Below, in pieces: positions 21,278 through 31,838 of a stretch of 64,000 bases of DNA. Within the stretch, counting starts at the first letter, position 1. Each line of letters begins with the position of its first letter. Below the pieces are notes generated by a model. The model was not told where the DNA came from, did not search any database, and saw only the letters and a program-made list of their open reading frames with translations. This DNA is from Chlorops oryzae (lineage: Eukaryota > Arthropoda > Insecta > Diptera > Chloropidae), in the NCBI GenBank assembly GCA_020466095.1, contig CM035806.1:113667080-113731079 (forward strand), read 5' to 3'. The translations under genes were made by a program, and so were the position numbers.

Positions 21278-21660
21278 ATGGCGCTCCGTGTAAATAAAAA
21301 ACTTCTGAAAAAATATTTTGAAATAAAGGACGATAAAGCTGTATGCAAGCTGTGCTCTCATGTTTTGAAGAGCGAACGGTTCTTCAATTTGAAGCAACAC
21401 GCAATCAGGACACATAAGGTAAACGAGAATGAATTTATGAATGAGGATTCAAAGCATGGATTAATTAACAAAGTCTTTCAAAAGGAAACTGTAAAAGTTG
21501 ATATTAGCAAAAAACAACTTTTTCGGTCGCACATTGGTCCAGTGACTGAAAATAGCATTCCTTTTTATGTTTTGGACTGCAAAAATTTTAGAAATATCAT
21601 TAATCCTATCTGTGAAGGGCTCAGTGCTTAGCATGGCAAGAAATTTTCGCTTAATGGCAC
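21278..21660 (+). pseudogene. hAT-1 transposase, BED zinc finger N-terminal segment
   Basis: Starts MALRVNKKLLKKYFE with a BED-type finger, CKLCSHVL...HAIRTH (residues ~26-48), the DNA-binding module at the start of many hAT transposases. It continues into FRNIINPICEGLS, a conserved hAT motif, then an in-frame TAG (21629-21631) after which the same frame continues KKFSLNGT into the 7-bp target duplication of the P-like insertion. Reading resumes in frame at 29089. It is inactive because of this stop and later ones. Family function is cut-and-paste transposition in the nucleus. Confidence 0.82.
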
Positions 21661-21702
21661 CAAAGAGTATTAATAAATATAAGAGCCGCCAACGTACTCT
21701 AT
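21661..21702 (+). repeat. Left 42-bp TIR of the P-like transposon
   Basis: Begins CAAAGAGTATT and ends CGTACTCTAT, an exact reverse complement of the right end. The sequence between it and exon 1 (1.3 kb) is non-coding, probably promoter and 5' UTR. Frames at 21711-21948 and 22589-22789 are unsupported. Confidence 0.93.
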
Positions 21703-23005
21703 CGGCTCTCTTAGCATTTTGAAAATGCTGGCCTCCTTATTACGATACACTTTGTCCCTATGCCATTTCGTCTCACATCACAAAGTCTACTTTTACATTG
21801 GACGATTGTCGGCCAACAGCACTCACCGATTTTTGCGTTTGTAGGCAAGGGAGGAGAGACGAAAGTGAAGCGGTCAAAATCGTTTGTACTAGCCATGTCG
21901 TCGATTTCCATGCCGATTTTTGACAGTTGCCTTTCCCGCCGTTCGTAGAACGGAAAACAGTTTCAAAGAACTGTTCGAATAAATTTTTATGAAGTGTCTG
22001 AATCCATTCTAATTTAATTTATATATTTTAAAATGCGTCACAACCACTTATTTTATTACTTACTTACTTCATTCGCATAAATCCAATAAACGAATGTCAT
22101 AAGAAAAACACAACAAAGTATAAATCGGTTGCTTGCAAATCGTGTAGTGTAGAAGCGAACACCGACAGAAGACAATTTCAAAAGGGAATTTGAAAAAATC
22201 GTTGTGAAAATCGCGTCGATAATCGTTCAATGTAGAAGCCGACAAAGCGAATGCTGATTGAAAACAAAAATGCGCAACGCGAGTGCCAGAAGCGTGCGTA
22301 AATGAACAATTAATGAATGAATTGTGCGTTGCTTATGCGCATAGAAAAAGGGATGGACAAATTTCTTATGCGCATGAGTATGCAAAGGCTATTTCACGAT
22401 AGAAAGAAGAAAAACGTTTGAAAGCAGCAAACGGTGTGCAATATTTATGATTATATGAAATTTTTTTCAGAAAAATTTTATTTTCTTCTTACTTTTATAA
22501 AATTTATATGTAAATAAAATTGAAATATTATTAATTTTTAAATAGAGATTAAGAAAACAGTTATGTTGAGTTTAATTTAATATTATTATCACAATTTATA
22601 GGTGATGGAGAATATATTTGTTAAATGGAAGGAAGAAAGTCGATTTTTGCACACTGTAAATAGAACTTCGTTTTTTTTTAAATAGGATTCATAGAAAGAA
22701 GCAAAACTTTTGTGCAAAACCAAGGTTGGGGGGAAAGGGATTTTTGTATTTTGGCGGTAAAAGCATAATGACCGCGCGAAAACTCCCACCGCTTACTTGT
22801 TTTCCAGATCGCGAAGCGTTAGCAAGTCAAAAGTGAAGAAGAAGTGAAGAAGTGCTAAAAAAAAATTCTGAAAAAGATAAAATTTATTATATTGAAAAAA
22901 TATAATACTTAAATATAAAAAAAAAAATAAAATAAAACAAATTTATAGAAGACAAAAAAATTGAAAAAATACAATTGAAAAGAAAATTTAAAAAACCCTA
23001 TTGTG

Positions 23006-23246
23006 ATGGAGAGCGGGAAGAAACGGATCTTCACAAACTGCATCGTCAAAGGATGCATAGGAAAGGACAGCGAGGGAATCTTAAGATTAAAGATTCCGGA
23101 AAGTGACAAAGCAGCCTGGTGCCGCAATTTACAAGTCAGAGAAGAAGATGTAAAAAGCCATTGGCGAGTCTGCAGCCGCCACTTTAAGGAAAACTTTGTT
23201 GGCTTAAGGAAACTAAAAGTCGGCGCAAGACCGACTCTTCATCTTG
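23006..23246 (+). CDS. P-like transposase exon 1: first THAP domain
   Basis: Encodes 80 residues starting MESGKKRIFTNC. It is a complete THAP (C2CH) zinc finger: CIVKGC at ~11-16, the conserved Trp in AAWCRNL (~35), CSRHF (~55) and a Pro in the ARPTL segment near the end. The exon ends in phase 1 at a consensus donor G|GTATGT. Splicing to the acceptor at 24062 keeps the frame (codon G|GG). THAP domains bind the terminal DNA of P-type transposons. Canonical P transposase has only one THAP domain, and this gene has a second in the next exon. The start is the first ATG of the frame, 35 bp beyond a long A-rich leader. Confidence 0.82.
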
Positions 23247-24062
23247 GTATGTTAATTACTATGATTCCTATACCTTTTTTGATTCGAATTATTTAACGAA
23301 AAATCTTTGTATTAAATTTACTACGTTTATTCGACCTCAAAGTATTTCACCTTAAGCTCGAAAAAACGTAAAAAATTAATACAAAGATTTTTTTTAATTT
23401 GTGTATGCTGTGACTAAAAATCAAGTCGTCTAAAGTCTAAAACTGTGTTTTTGAAATGGTTTCTTTAAAATATAAATTAACCCTCTAATTCCTGGCTCCG
23501 TCTCTAGACGGAATTTTTTCGAATAAATTCCAAAAAAAAAAATAATAATAATTATTTCAGATTCATGTTTTTCTACCCAAAATTAGTCATATATGAACTT
23601 TTCATGGGAAAAAATTGTGGCATTAGAGGGTCAAGGAATAGAAAATAGTATATACAATTGATTGTATGATTGGATTTAAAGTCATAGCCATTGTGTACAA
23701 CCAAATTTCTGTCGCATCAAGCAATAACTTCTTCAGTGCAAAATGTTATTAAAACTTCTTTAAAAAGGTTCCCGTACCACTGAAGTGATTTCAAAATCAA
23801 ATTATGAATTTTGAAAAGTTATTTCTTAATGCGACATGTGTATGTAGTTATGTGAATTTCATGTGTTTTTGTGTTTTTGTGTTTTTGTGTTTTCGTGTTT
23901 TTTTGTTTTAGCCGTATTTTCATGTGACGTATATTTGATGCACTGTGTCTAGCTATTTATGTGTTCTACTGATTGGCGAAAATGGTCAAAAGGTATTTAA
24001 GTGTTAATATGTTGTTGTTATGGTTTTCAAAAATTAACGCCTATATATAAAACTTCCTTTAG
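23247..24062 (+). other. Intron of the P-like transposase gene
   Basis: GTATGT donor and TTCCTTTAG acceptor, 816 bp, phase 1, AT-rich, with a 150-bp piggyBac-like MITE inside. The intron separates two THAP domains, so retention or use of the ATG at 24086 in exon 2 would give a one-THAP protein. Confidence 0.72.
23481..23630. mobile_element. piggyBac-like MITE in the intron
   Basis: Ends CCCTCTAAT / ATTAGAGGG, flanked by TTAA on the left (23477-23480) and TCAA on the right. A CCCT terminus beside TTAA is typical of piggyBac-type elements. It is 150 bp and non-coding. The single mismatch in the right flank weakens the call. Confidence 0.5.
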
Positions 24063-25672
24063 GGCATGACAATGTAGAGGAAGGAATGATGTCCAGTATT
24101 AAGAAAATTCGGCTAAGAAAGTGCATTGCGCTTAATTGCACAACGACTTCACCCCCGTCGACTGTTTTTTTGTTCCCTAAAGACCCTGAAAAATTAAATG
24201 CATGGAAAGCAAATTTATATCTCCGCGAAGGATCGGAGAATGGGCCAATGTATATATGCGCAAAGCATTTTGATAAAACCATGATTGGTTCTGGCAAACT
24301 TTTGAGCAACGCAATTCCCAGAAATAACACTCATCCTGAAGAAACCCCAGTTACAATAGACCAGAGTCTCCAACTGGAAGTGCAAGTGGAAGCTCAAGAG
24401 AGCAATACAACGTGCAAGAATTGCGAAACGTTCTGCAAAAATGCAGATTATTACAAGAATCTGTACTTGAGAGAAAAATCGAAAAATGATTACGAAAAGG
24501 CAAAACAAGTGCAGTATTACGAAAAAGAAATCGAAAAGCTTAAAGATGAATTAGAAACGTGGAGAAAGCGTTCCGAAGAGCTCAGTATGAATTTGCATCA
24601 TCTAAATAATACTGCAGAAAGCGAAGTGGATGCATTTTGCAAATTAATAAAATCCGGAAGATCAAGTCGTTGCTCTGACCTGCAAAAGGAAATGGAACTC
24701 AGCTTAAACTACGTCTCGAGTCGAGCTTATAACTTCATGCGTGAAGATTTAAAATTTTATTTACCAAGTCCGCGGACTTTATATAGATGGAGCCCTCTCA
24801 AGTTTTTGCCTCCGGGAATTAATGAACGAGTGTTTAAAAACATGAAGTTATTTTCTGAAAATTTCTCTGGCATCGATAAAAACTCTATAGTTATTTTCGA
24901 TGAAATGGTTTGCCGAAAAGAGCTAGAGTGGAACGAAATAAGTGATCAGGTCGACGGGCTCTTGGATTATGGAAACGGCAATAGACAGAAACGAATTGCT
25001 TCCAAGTGTTTATTAATGATGGTAAAAGGCATTTTTAAACCATTCAAATTCATTATAAGTATATATTTTTCAGACAATATTAATGCAATAAAATTAAAAC
25101 ATTTAATTCATGAAAACTTAAGTATAATTTTTAAAACTGGATTTGTGGTACGAGGTATGGTAGCTGATCAAGGCAGTGCCAATCTTTCGGCAATCACCTC
25201 TCTAAAGGCATCGAAAGAGGATAACTTCATAACTTTCGAAGAGAGGCATAAAATATACATATTTGAAGATTATTGCCATTTAATAAAAAATTTCCGGAAC
25301 TGCCTCTTACGACATGACCTTCAAACGGCAGACGGAATAGCAAGCTGGGCGGTAATAAAACAATTTCATGAAATAGATTCAAAGAATACGGTACGCTTAG
25401 CTCCAAAATTAACGAAAGTGCATATAAACCCCACACCTTTTGAAAAAATGCGGGTCCGCCCAGCAGTACAAATATGCAGTCAAACTGTTGCAGCTGGTAT
25501 AAGATTTTGCTGCACTGAGAAGCTCTTCAATGAAGAAAATATGAAAAAAGCGGAGGCCACTGCAAAATTTTTAAAAACTGTCAATGACTGCTTCGATTTA
25601 TGCGACAGTAAAACGTTCCAGGCGAAAAATCCAAATAAGCAACCGATAAAGCGTACAAATGGCAAAATAGAA
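24063..25672 (+). CDS. P-like transposase exon 2, 5' part: second THAP and catalytic core
   Basis: It continues exon 1 in phase and carries a second THAP domain (CIALNC; Trp in LNAWKANL; CAKHF; AIP), then a predicted coiled coil (about 24450-24610) like the P dimerisation region. Catalytic-core segments follow: IVIFDEMVCRKE, a VADQGSANL segment and DYCHLIKNFRN, which correspond to the first two catalytic Asp regions and the conserved HLIK of P/THAP9 transposases. The frame runs into a family A Helentron-like element at 25673. Removing 25673-26734 joins GAA to AAA-ATG in frame. As it stands the protein would read ~30 residues of the insert and stop. An ATG at 24086 could start a single-THAP form. 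Confidence 0.88.
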
Positions 25673-26734
25673 CAAGTAAGAAAGCTAAAGTCGGTCAAGC
25701 CCGACTTTGAAATACCCAGCGTCCCGACAATATCAGCGCACTATATTTTGCTTCTCTATTTGTGAGCGTGCCAGTGGGAGGGCCACACAAATTATTTCCC
25801 TACACTTTTCATTCGCCTTGGTGAACCTATGTTGCGAATTTGAAGCTTCTACGCCTTTTACTTCGGAAGTTACGAAAAATCTTCATTTGTGGGCGTGGCA
25901 GTGGGCGGGCCACATTAAATATTTTTCTACACCTTTCATTCGCCTTAGTGAACCTATGTTGCGAATTTGAAGCTTCTACGCCTTTTAGTTCGGAAGTTAC
26001 GAAAAATCTTCATTTGTGGGCGTGGCAGTGGGCGGGCCACATAAAATATTTTTCTAGACCTTTCATTCGCCTTGGTGAACCTATGTTGCGAATTTGAAGC
26101 TTCTACGCCTTTTACTTCGGAAGTTACAAAAAATCTTCATTTGTGGGCGTGTCAGTGGGCGGGCTACATAAATTTTTGTTCCCACACCTTTCATTCGCCT
26201 TGGTGAACCTATGCTGCGAATTTGAAGCTTCTACGCCTTTTACTTCACAAGTTACGATAAGCCCTTATTTTTGGGCTTATTTGTGGGCGTGGCTCGAGGA
26301 GGGCGGCGTCCATTTTTTGCCAGGATATGTCCCTTTTCGAAGTTTACCAGTACACCAAATATCAATGGAATGTGTTGAGTGGTTCGCAAGTTACAAGCAT
26401 TTTACTGAAAACACATTATATTAATTTGTGGGCGTGGCTGTGGGCGGATGTCTCCCATTTTTACTTAGGATCATACTCGGATCCCGATATAGCTGTGTGC
26501 CAAATTTCGACTTGATTGGTCCAGCCGTTTCGGAGGAGATCCGACCACGGACGGACGGACAGACGGACGGACGGACAGACGGACAGACGGACGGACGGAC
26601 AGACGGACATGTCTTAATCGATTCAGTTTTTGATCCTGATCATTTCTATATATATTTTTCGATATCTCCGGAGCTTAGTTCTCCCTGTTACAAGATTTGC
26701 ACAAAACTAATATACCCCGCTTACGCTGGGTATA
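25673..26734 (-). mobile_element. Helentron-like element family A, copy 4, in the P-like transposase
   Basis: Minus-strand copy with complete ends: 5' TATACCCAGCGTAAGC at the right, a 3' hairpin and CTTACTTG at the left. It has four 127-bp units (25760-26240) and a GTCY tract (26547-26607). The insertion site is a run of A's with no clear duplication, as expected for rolling-circle elements. It breaks the transposase ORF but otherwise leaves it intact. Confidence 0.9.
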
Positions 26735-27691
26735 AAAATGCTAGAATGCATAAGATACCTTGAGCAATTGAAAGCTCCAAACATACAATTACGCTGTATT
26801 GCAGGACTGATAAGAACAATGAAAGCAATGATTGCATTAACAGAGGACATGTTCAAAATGCCCGAAGTCCTATTTTTTCTTCCCGGAAGATTTAATCAAG
26901 ACTGTCTGGAAAATATTTTCGCCACAATCCGTTCAAAATTGGGGAATAATACGAATCCATCCGTTCGCGAAGTGCAATATTTAACCGCTCGCATACTATC
27001 AATGAAAATGCTGAGATTAAAATATATAACGAAAAAAAACTGTACAGATGATAATGAAGAAGAAGAAGACTTGTCTTTAGATTGGAATTTCCAGCCCCCA
27101 ACCGTGGGTAATGAGGAAATGCAGGTCTCAATGAGCCTAGAAAAGGACACCAGCTTTCATGAAAGTCGTCTAAATCAAGAAGATCTGCACGAAGGCGCTG
27201 ATATAGCAGAAGATGCAGCTATGCGGTATTTCGGCGGATATGCACTTCAAACAAACGATTTAAAAAAAATAGAATGCCCGCATTGCTCTGAAGATCTCAA
27301 AAAATTGGAGTGCAGCCAATTAATGACATCAGAAGAATTCATTTTTGAGAAGAACTTCCTTGGCAACGAGAAATTGCTCCTACAAAATCCCAGTGATGAT
27401 TTTTATGCTGCGTGTTGTGCTCACTTCATGACTTTTAAGAGCTACTTCATCGATCACTGCGAGGAGCAAGACATATTAAAGAAATGCCTTAATGAATGCG
27501 CAGAGGCAACGCCAGAATGGCTTGAAGAATCGGGCGAATGTTATGCGCACCGGATGATTATATTGAGGAATCTAATAAGGACCCTTTTGAGGAAGCATTG
27601 CCGATGGCTTTTAAAAGACCATATGGAAGAAGTGAGTCGAACAAAGCACGACGCGGCCGAGAAGAAGATGCGGATGTTGCGGCATCAGTAG
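26735..27691 (+). CDS. P-like transposase exon 2, 3' part
   Basis: It continues the same frame after the inserted element. It includes RFNQDCLENIFATIRSK (about 26890-26940), the segment carrying the catalytic Glu in P-type enzymes, followed by NTNPSVREVQY. An acidic tract and a Cys/His-rich tail (ECPHCSEDL; YAACCAHF) follow. It ends at TAG 27689-27691. With exon 1 and the first part of exon 2 the protein would be ~935 residues, longer than Drosophila P (751) and close to THAP9. No internal stops were found in either part, so the insertion is the only visible lesion. Confidence 0.87.
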   Translation, partial: KMLECIRYLEQLKAPNIQLRCIAGLIRTMKAMIALTEDMFKMPEVLFFLPGRFNQDCLENIFATIRSKLGNNTNPSVREVQYLTARILSMKMLRLKYITKKNCTDDNEEEEDLSLDWNFQPPTVGNEEMQVSMSLEKDTSFHESRLNQEDLHEGADIAEDAAMRYFGGYALQTNDLKKIECPHCSEDLKKLECSQLMTSEEFIFEKNFLGNEKLLLQNPSDDFYAACCAHFMTFKSYFIDHCEEQDILKKCLNECAEATPEWLEESGECYAHRMIILRNLIRTLLRKHCRWLLKDHMEEVSRTKHDAAEKKMRMLRHQ

Positions 27692-27750
27692 CAGCTGGAA
27701 TGAAAGTTATATTAAGAATTTAATATTGTATAAGCATATATAATATATAA

Positions 27751-27756
27751 AATAAA
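27751..27756 (+). terminator. Polyadenylation signal AATAAA of the P-like gene
   Basis: Canonical AATAAA 60 bp beyond the stop codon, the first one downstream of it, in an AT-rich 3' region. Confidence 0.6.
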
Positions 27757-29039
27757 GACTTAAATTACCGTTTAATGTTTTGATATATTTTTTTAATAGA
27801 ATCTAAGAACAAAAAATGTTTTTATGTATAAGTGCCTTCATGTATTTAAGACTTTACTAAATTAAGAAAGAAAAATTTATGTTTTTGATACTTTTTAAGA
27901 ATTTTTTAATAGAAAGTGGTTTTTTATGCCTTTTTGGCTTTTTTCCACTTAATCTTTTGTGTTTGCATTTAAAAGGCTTTTCACTTAAAAAGGTAAATTT
28001 TTTTCATAAAACATATCAATTAATTCTTCCGTTGTAGCAACAAAATTTTTAAACAAAATGAAAAAATCAAAAATTCTAAATTTTAAAGAATTGAATTTTT
28101 GTACTTATTATCTGAATGTCGACAATGACGTGACCTTTTTTTAGTTCGTGCACAGCAAAATACGCTACAAACAGCGACCGGCATCTGTCTTGCATTGCTC
28201 ACGTAGAAACAACATAAGTGACCGACTCGAAAAACGATTTTTGTATTTTCCAGCCGCCGAAAATTGCAAAAGCCAAATACAAACGTACGTATGTAGATTG
28301 GCGAACACACAAACTCATATATGCGCATAAGTGCGACTGCCGAAAAACAATGGGGATGAAAACCGGTTCTCAATGCGTGAAGGCGAGAAGCCAGATTTTC
28401 GTTTTTGTCTTGATCCATTAACCCAGCCGGAAATGTCCCGGTGAATCAATGATTTCAGCATGACATAGAGCCGTGACTGCTCCGTCGTATCGATACCTTT
28501 ATCGATGACAATGCCATTGGAGTTGCGATGAACAATATTATCTCTCGATGACATTGCCATTGCAATTGAGAAGTACTCAAATTTTCCCCATGATATTCTT
28601 GGTAAAAAAATTAATGAATTGGTCATTTATGAGAAAATTTCTGGCTGGATATGAATTCTTACGTTTCCAGTGTCCAAAGAGTATTTAATATATCAATTTG
28701 AATTTTTCAGCGGCCGAAAATTGCAAAGGCCAAATACAAGCGTACGTATGTAGATTGGCGCACACACAAACTCATATATGCGCATAAGCACGGCACGCAA
28801 TCGAAAGAATAACAGAACAATCGCGCGACTGCCGAAAAACTATGAATGAAAACCGTTTCTCAATGCGTAAAGGCGAGAAGTCAGATTTTCGTTTTTGTTT
28901 TGATCCTTTCTATCAATTCCTACATTTCGAGTGTCTTTCTTTCCTCGATTTCATGCTTTGTGAGCGTTTCAGTTTTCAAAGCATAGTGTATCGTAATGCG
29001 GAGGCCAGCATCGAGAATGAGTGAAAAATGGGATTCGCC
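27757..29039. other. P-like transposon 3' non-coding region
   Basis: No coding region is supported. Two diverged direct copies of a ~180-bp block occur at about 28246-28425 and 28708-28915, sharing CGTACGTATGTAGATTGGCG and GAAAACCG.TTCTCAATGCG. The inner inverted block near 28979-29006 matches the left end of the transposon. Confidence 0.7.
28246..28915 (+). repeat. Pair of ~180-bp direct repeats near the right end of the P-like element
   Basis: The copies share GCCGAAAATTGCAAA, TACGTATGTAGATTGGCG, CTCATATATGCGCATAAG and GAAAACCG, in the same order and on the same strand. A ~30-bp insertion with CACGGCACGC distinguishes the second. Confidence 0.75.
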
Positions 29040-29081
29040 ATAGAGTACGTTGGCGGCTCTTATATTTATTAATACTCTTTG
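29040..29081 (+). repeat. Right 42-bp TIR of the P-like transposon
   Basis: Exact inverted copy of the left terminus, ending AATACTCTTTG, followed directly by the second ATGGCAC target copy. Confidence 0.93.
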
Positions 29082-29088
29082 ATGGCAC

Positions 29089-29142
29089 TAATTGCAAAAA
29101 AGTTTTGCAAGAAGTCTTAGAAAACATTAAGGCAGCCATAAA
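29089..29142 (+). pseudogene. hAT-1 transposase fragment after the P-like insertion
   Basis: Continues the N-terminal segment in frame as TNCKKVLQEVLENIKAAIK, typical of the region just after the BED finger and linker in this hAT group. Interrupted at an A-run by Helentron-like B1. Confidence 0.72.
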
Positions 29143-30739
29143 ACAAGTAAGGGTGTTATAGTCAGGCAAGCCTGACAATAGAATACCCGACACAGACACA
29201 CATATTCAAATAATTTTTAATATCAGGAGTTGTTTAAGGCCATAGGGACCCCATATACCGCATTTTTTTAAATTTCTTTATGCAAACCGCCCCTTTGCCA
29301 CGCCCACTTTTCCAATTTTTCGGAGTTCTAATCGGAGTCTTAAATATACGCGCAAATTCTAAGTTTCATTGAAATATTTGGAAAAAGTCAGATTTTGGGG
29401 CAGTTTTCGAATTTTTGTGACAGACCCTAGTACTGGAGGTACCCTTAATAATGAATCAATCCAGAAAATTTTTGGGCAGGATTTTTATACCCCGACACAC
29501 TCTGTGTCGAGGGTATATTGCGTTTGTGTGGTTGTGTGTAACACCCAGAACCAGTCGAGATAGACCATACAAAATGTATATAGAAATGATCAGCGTCACC
29601 AGGAGATTCGATTTAGACATGTCCGTCCGTCTGTCCGTCTGTCCGTCTATCCGTCTGTCCGTCTGTCCGTCTGTCCGTCTGTTTGTATACAGTTATCTTA
29701 TCGAAGGAGTTGAGCTATCTTGACAAAATTTGGTATGCGTGCTCACGGGGACATGAGTAAGAACAAGTTCGAGAATGGACCCGATCGGACCTTTTTTAGG
29801 GGTACCTCTAGTACTAGGGTCTGTTACGAAAATCACAAAAACTGCTCTAAACTCGAAGTTTTTCAACATATTTTGATGAAATTTGATATTTGAACATGTT
29901 TCAAGGCAAGTAATACGATTTCCAAAAATTTTAAAAGTGGGCGTGGCAGAAGGGCGGTTTTCGAAAATTGTCCCCTTCACCCGAACTTCAAGTGGGACTT
30001 GAACGAAAGTTGGCACTTATGCTTCTTTTGTAGCCATAAACATTCTCCCAAAAAATTTCCTAGATCGGTCCATTATTAAGGGTACCTCCAGTACTAGGGT
30101 CTGTCACAAAAATCTCAAAACTGCCTCAAAATCGGACTTTTTCCAAATATTTCAATGAAACTTAGGATTTGAGCGTATATCTAAGCCTCCGATTAGAATT
30201 CCAATAAATTGGAAAAGTGGGCGTGGCAGAGGGGCAGTTTTCATAAAGAAATATAACAAAAGTCGGTGTATTGGGCCCCCATATGGCCTTAAACACCTCT
30301 TGATATTAAAAATTATTTGAACACGTGTGTCTGTGTCGGGTATTCTATTGTCAGGCTCGCCTGACTATAACACCCTTACTTGTTATGGTAACAAAGGAAG
30401 TATAAGTGGCAATTTTCGTTCAAGTCCTATAGGCGTTTCGGGAGTAGGAGACAATTTTCGAAAAACGCCCTTCTGCCACGCCCATTTTTCTGATTTTTGT
30501 AAATCACATTAATTGGCCTAAAATATGTTCAAATGCCAAATTTCATCAAAATATCTTGAAAAACTCCGATTTTAGAGCAGTTTTTGTGATTTTCGTAACA
30601 GATCCTAGTACTGGAGGTACCCCTAAAAATGGTCCGATCGGGTCCATTCTCGAACTTAGTCTTACTCATGTCCTCGTGAGCACGCATACAAAATTTTGTC
30701 AAGATAGCTCAACTCCTTCGATAAGATAACTGTATACAG

Positions 30740-30789
<50 letters not shown>

Positions 30790-30927
30790 GGACATGTCTA
30801 AATCGAATCTCCTGGTGACGCTGATCATTTCTATATACATTTTGTATAGTCTATCTCGACTGGTTCTGGGTGTTACACACAACCCAACAAACGCAATATA
30901 CCCTCGACACAGAGTGTGTCGGGTATA
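29143..30927 (-). mobile_element. Helentron-like element family B, copy B1, carrying B2
   Basis: In minus orientation it starts TATACCCGACACACTCTGTG (right) and ends with the hairpin GTCAGGC-TT-GCCTGAC then TATAACACCCTTACTTGT (left). GTCY tract at 30738-30794. It is split at GGATTTTT^ATGGTAAC by another family B copy; the unsplit version can be read in the palindrome at 42990-43020. Non-coding. Confidence 0.88.
29486..30383 (+). mobile_element. Helentron-like element family B, copy B2, inside B1
   Basis: Plus orientation: a TATACCCCGACACACTCTGTG start, GTCY tract 29622-29687, and hairpin GTCAGGC-TC-GCCTGAC then CCCTTACTTGTT at the end. It was inserted after B1. Both ends are intact. Confidence 0.88.
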
Positions 30928-30959
30928 AAAAGAACTAAAAGGACGAATCGTCTCACTAA
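30928..30959 (+). pseudogene. Small hAT-1 transposase remnant between B1 and B3
   Basis: 32 bp reading KRTKRTNRLT in the hAT-1 direction, left between two Helentron-like insertions only tens of bases apart in the original coding region. Confidence 0.55.
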
Positions 30960-31838
30960 CAAGTAAGGGTGTTATAGTCAGGCGAGCCTGACAATAGAAT
31001 ACCCGACACAGACACACATCTTCAAATAATTTTTAATATCAAGAGGTGTTTAAGGCCATTACGGGCCCCATATACCGACTTTTGTTGAATTTGTTTATGA
31101 AAACCGCCCTTTTTCCACGCCCACTTTTCCAATTTTTTTGAATTCTAATCGGAGGCTTAAATATACGCTCAAATTCTAAGTTTCATTAAAATATTTCGAA
31201 AAAGTCCGACTTTAAGGCAGTTTTGGGATTTTTGTGACAGACCCTAGTACTGGAGGTACCCTTAAAAATGGACCGATCAAGGAAATTTTTTGGAAGGATG
31301 TTTAAGGCTACATAGGAAGCATAAGTGCCAAATTTCGTTCAAGTCCCATTTGAATTTCGGGTGTAGGAGACAATTTTCGAAAACCGCCCTTCTGCCACGC
31401 CCACTTTTCCAATTTTCGGAAATAATATTACTGGCCTTTCAATATGATCAAATATCAAATTTCATCAAAATATCTTGAAAAACATCGGATTTAGAGCAGT
31501 TTTTGTGATTTTCGTTACAGACCCTAGTAGTAGAGGTACCCCTAAAAATGGTCCGATCGGGTCCATTCTCAAACTTGTTCTTACTCATGTCCCCGTGAGC
31601 ACGCATACCAAATTTTGTCAAGATAGCTCAACTCCTTCGATAAGATAACTGTATACAGACAGACGGACAGACGGACAGACGGACAGACGGACAGACGGAC
31701 GGACATGTCTAAATCGAATCTCCTGGTGACACTGATCATTTCTATATATATTTTGTATGGTCTATCTCGACTAGTTCTGGGTGTTACACACAACCACACA
31801 AACGCAATATACCCTCGACACAGAGTGTGTCGGGTATA
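30960..31838 (-). mobile_element. Helentron-like element family B, copy B3
   Basis: Complete minus-strand copy with hairpin and CTTACTTG at the left and TATACCCGACACACTC at the right; GTCY tract 31659-31706. Inserted in hAT-1. Confidence 0.88.

Larger units (their letters stand above)
21661..29081 (+). mobile_element. P-superfamily transposon with 42-bp perfect TIRs, in hAT-1
   Basis: The ends are 42-bp perfect inverted repeats (21661-21702 and 29040-29081) starting CAAAGAGTATTAATAAATAT. They are flanked by the 7-bp direct duplication ATGGCAC (21654-21660, 29082-29088). A second conserved inverted block (GCTGGCCTCC...ATTACGATACACT) lies inside each end at about 21728-21754 and 28979-29006, comparable to the subterminal inverted repeats of Drosophila P. 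Removal of the element plus one ATGGCAC restores the hAT-1 reading frame. It encodes a two-exon transposase with two THAP domains, and contains a piggyBac-like MITE in its intron and a Helentron-like A element in exon 2. Confidence 0.93.

Noticed and set aside
22790..22805. Another Helentron-like 3' end (CCGCTTACTTGTTTT)
   Set aside because: Only a weak GCGGT/ACCGC hairpin and no matching 5' end; it lies within the P-like 5' region and may be chance.
28083..28626. Small frames on both strands in the P-like 3' region
   Set aside because: Overlap the direct-repeat pair; no domain or homology that I can recognise.
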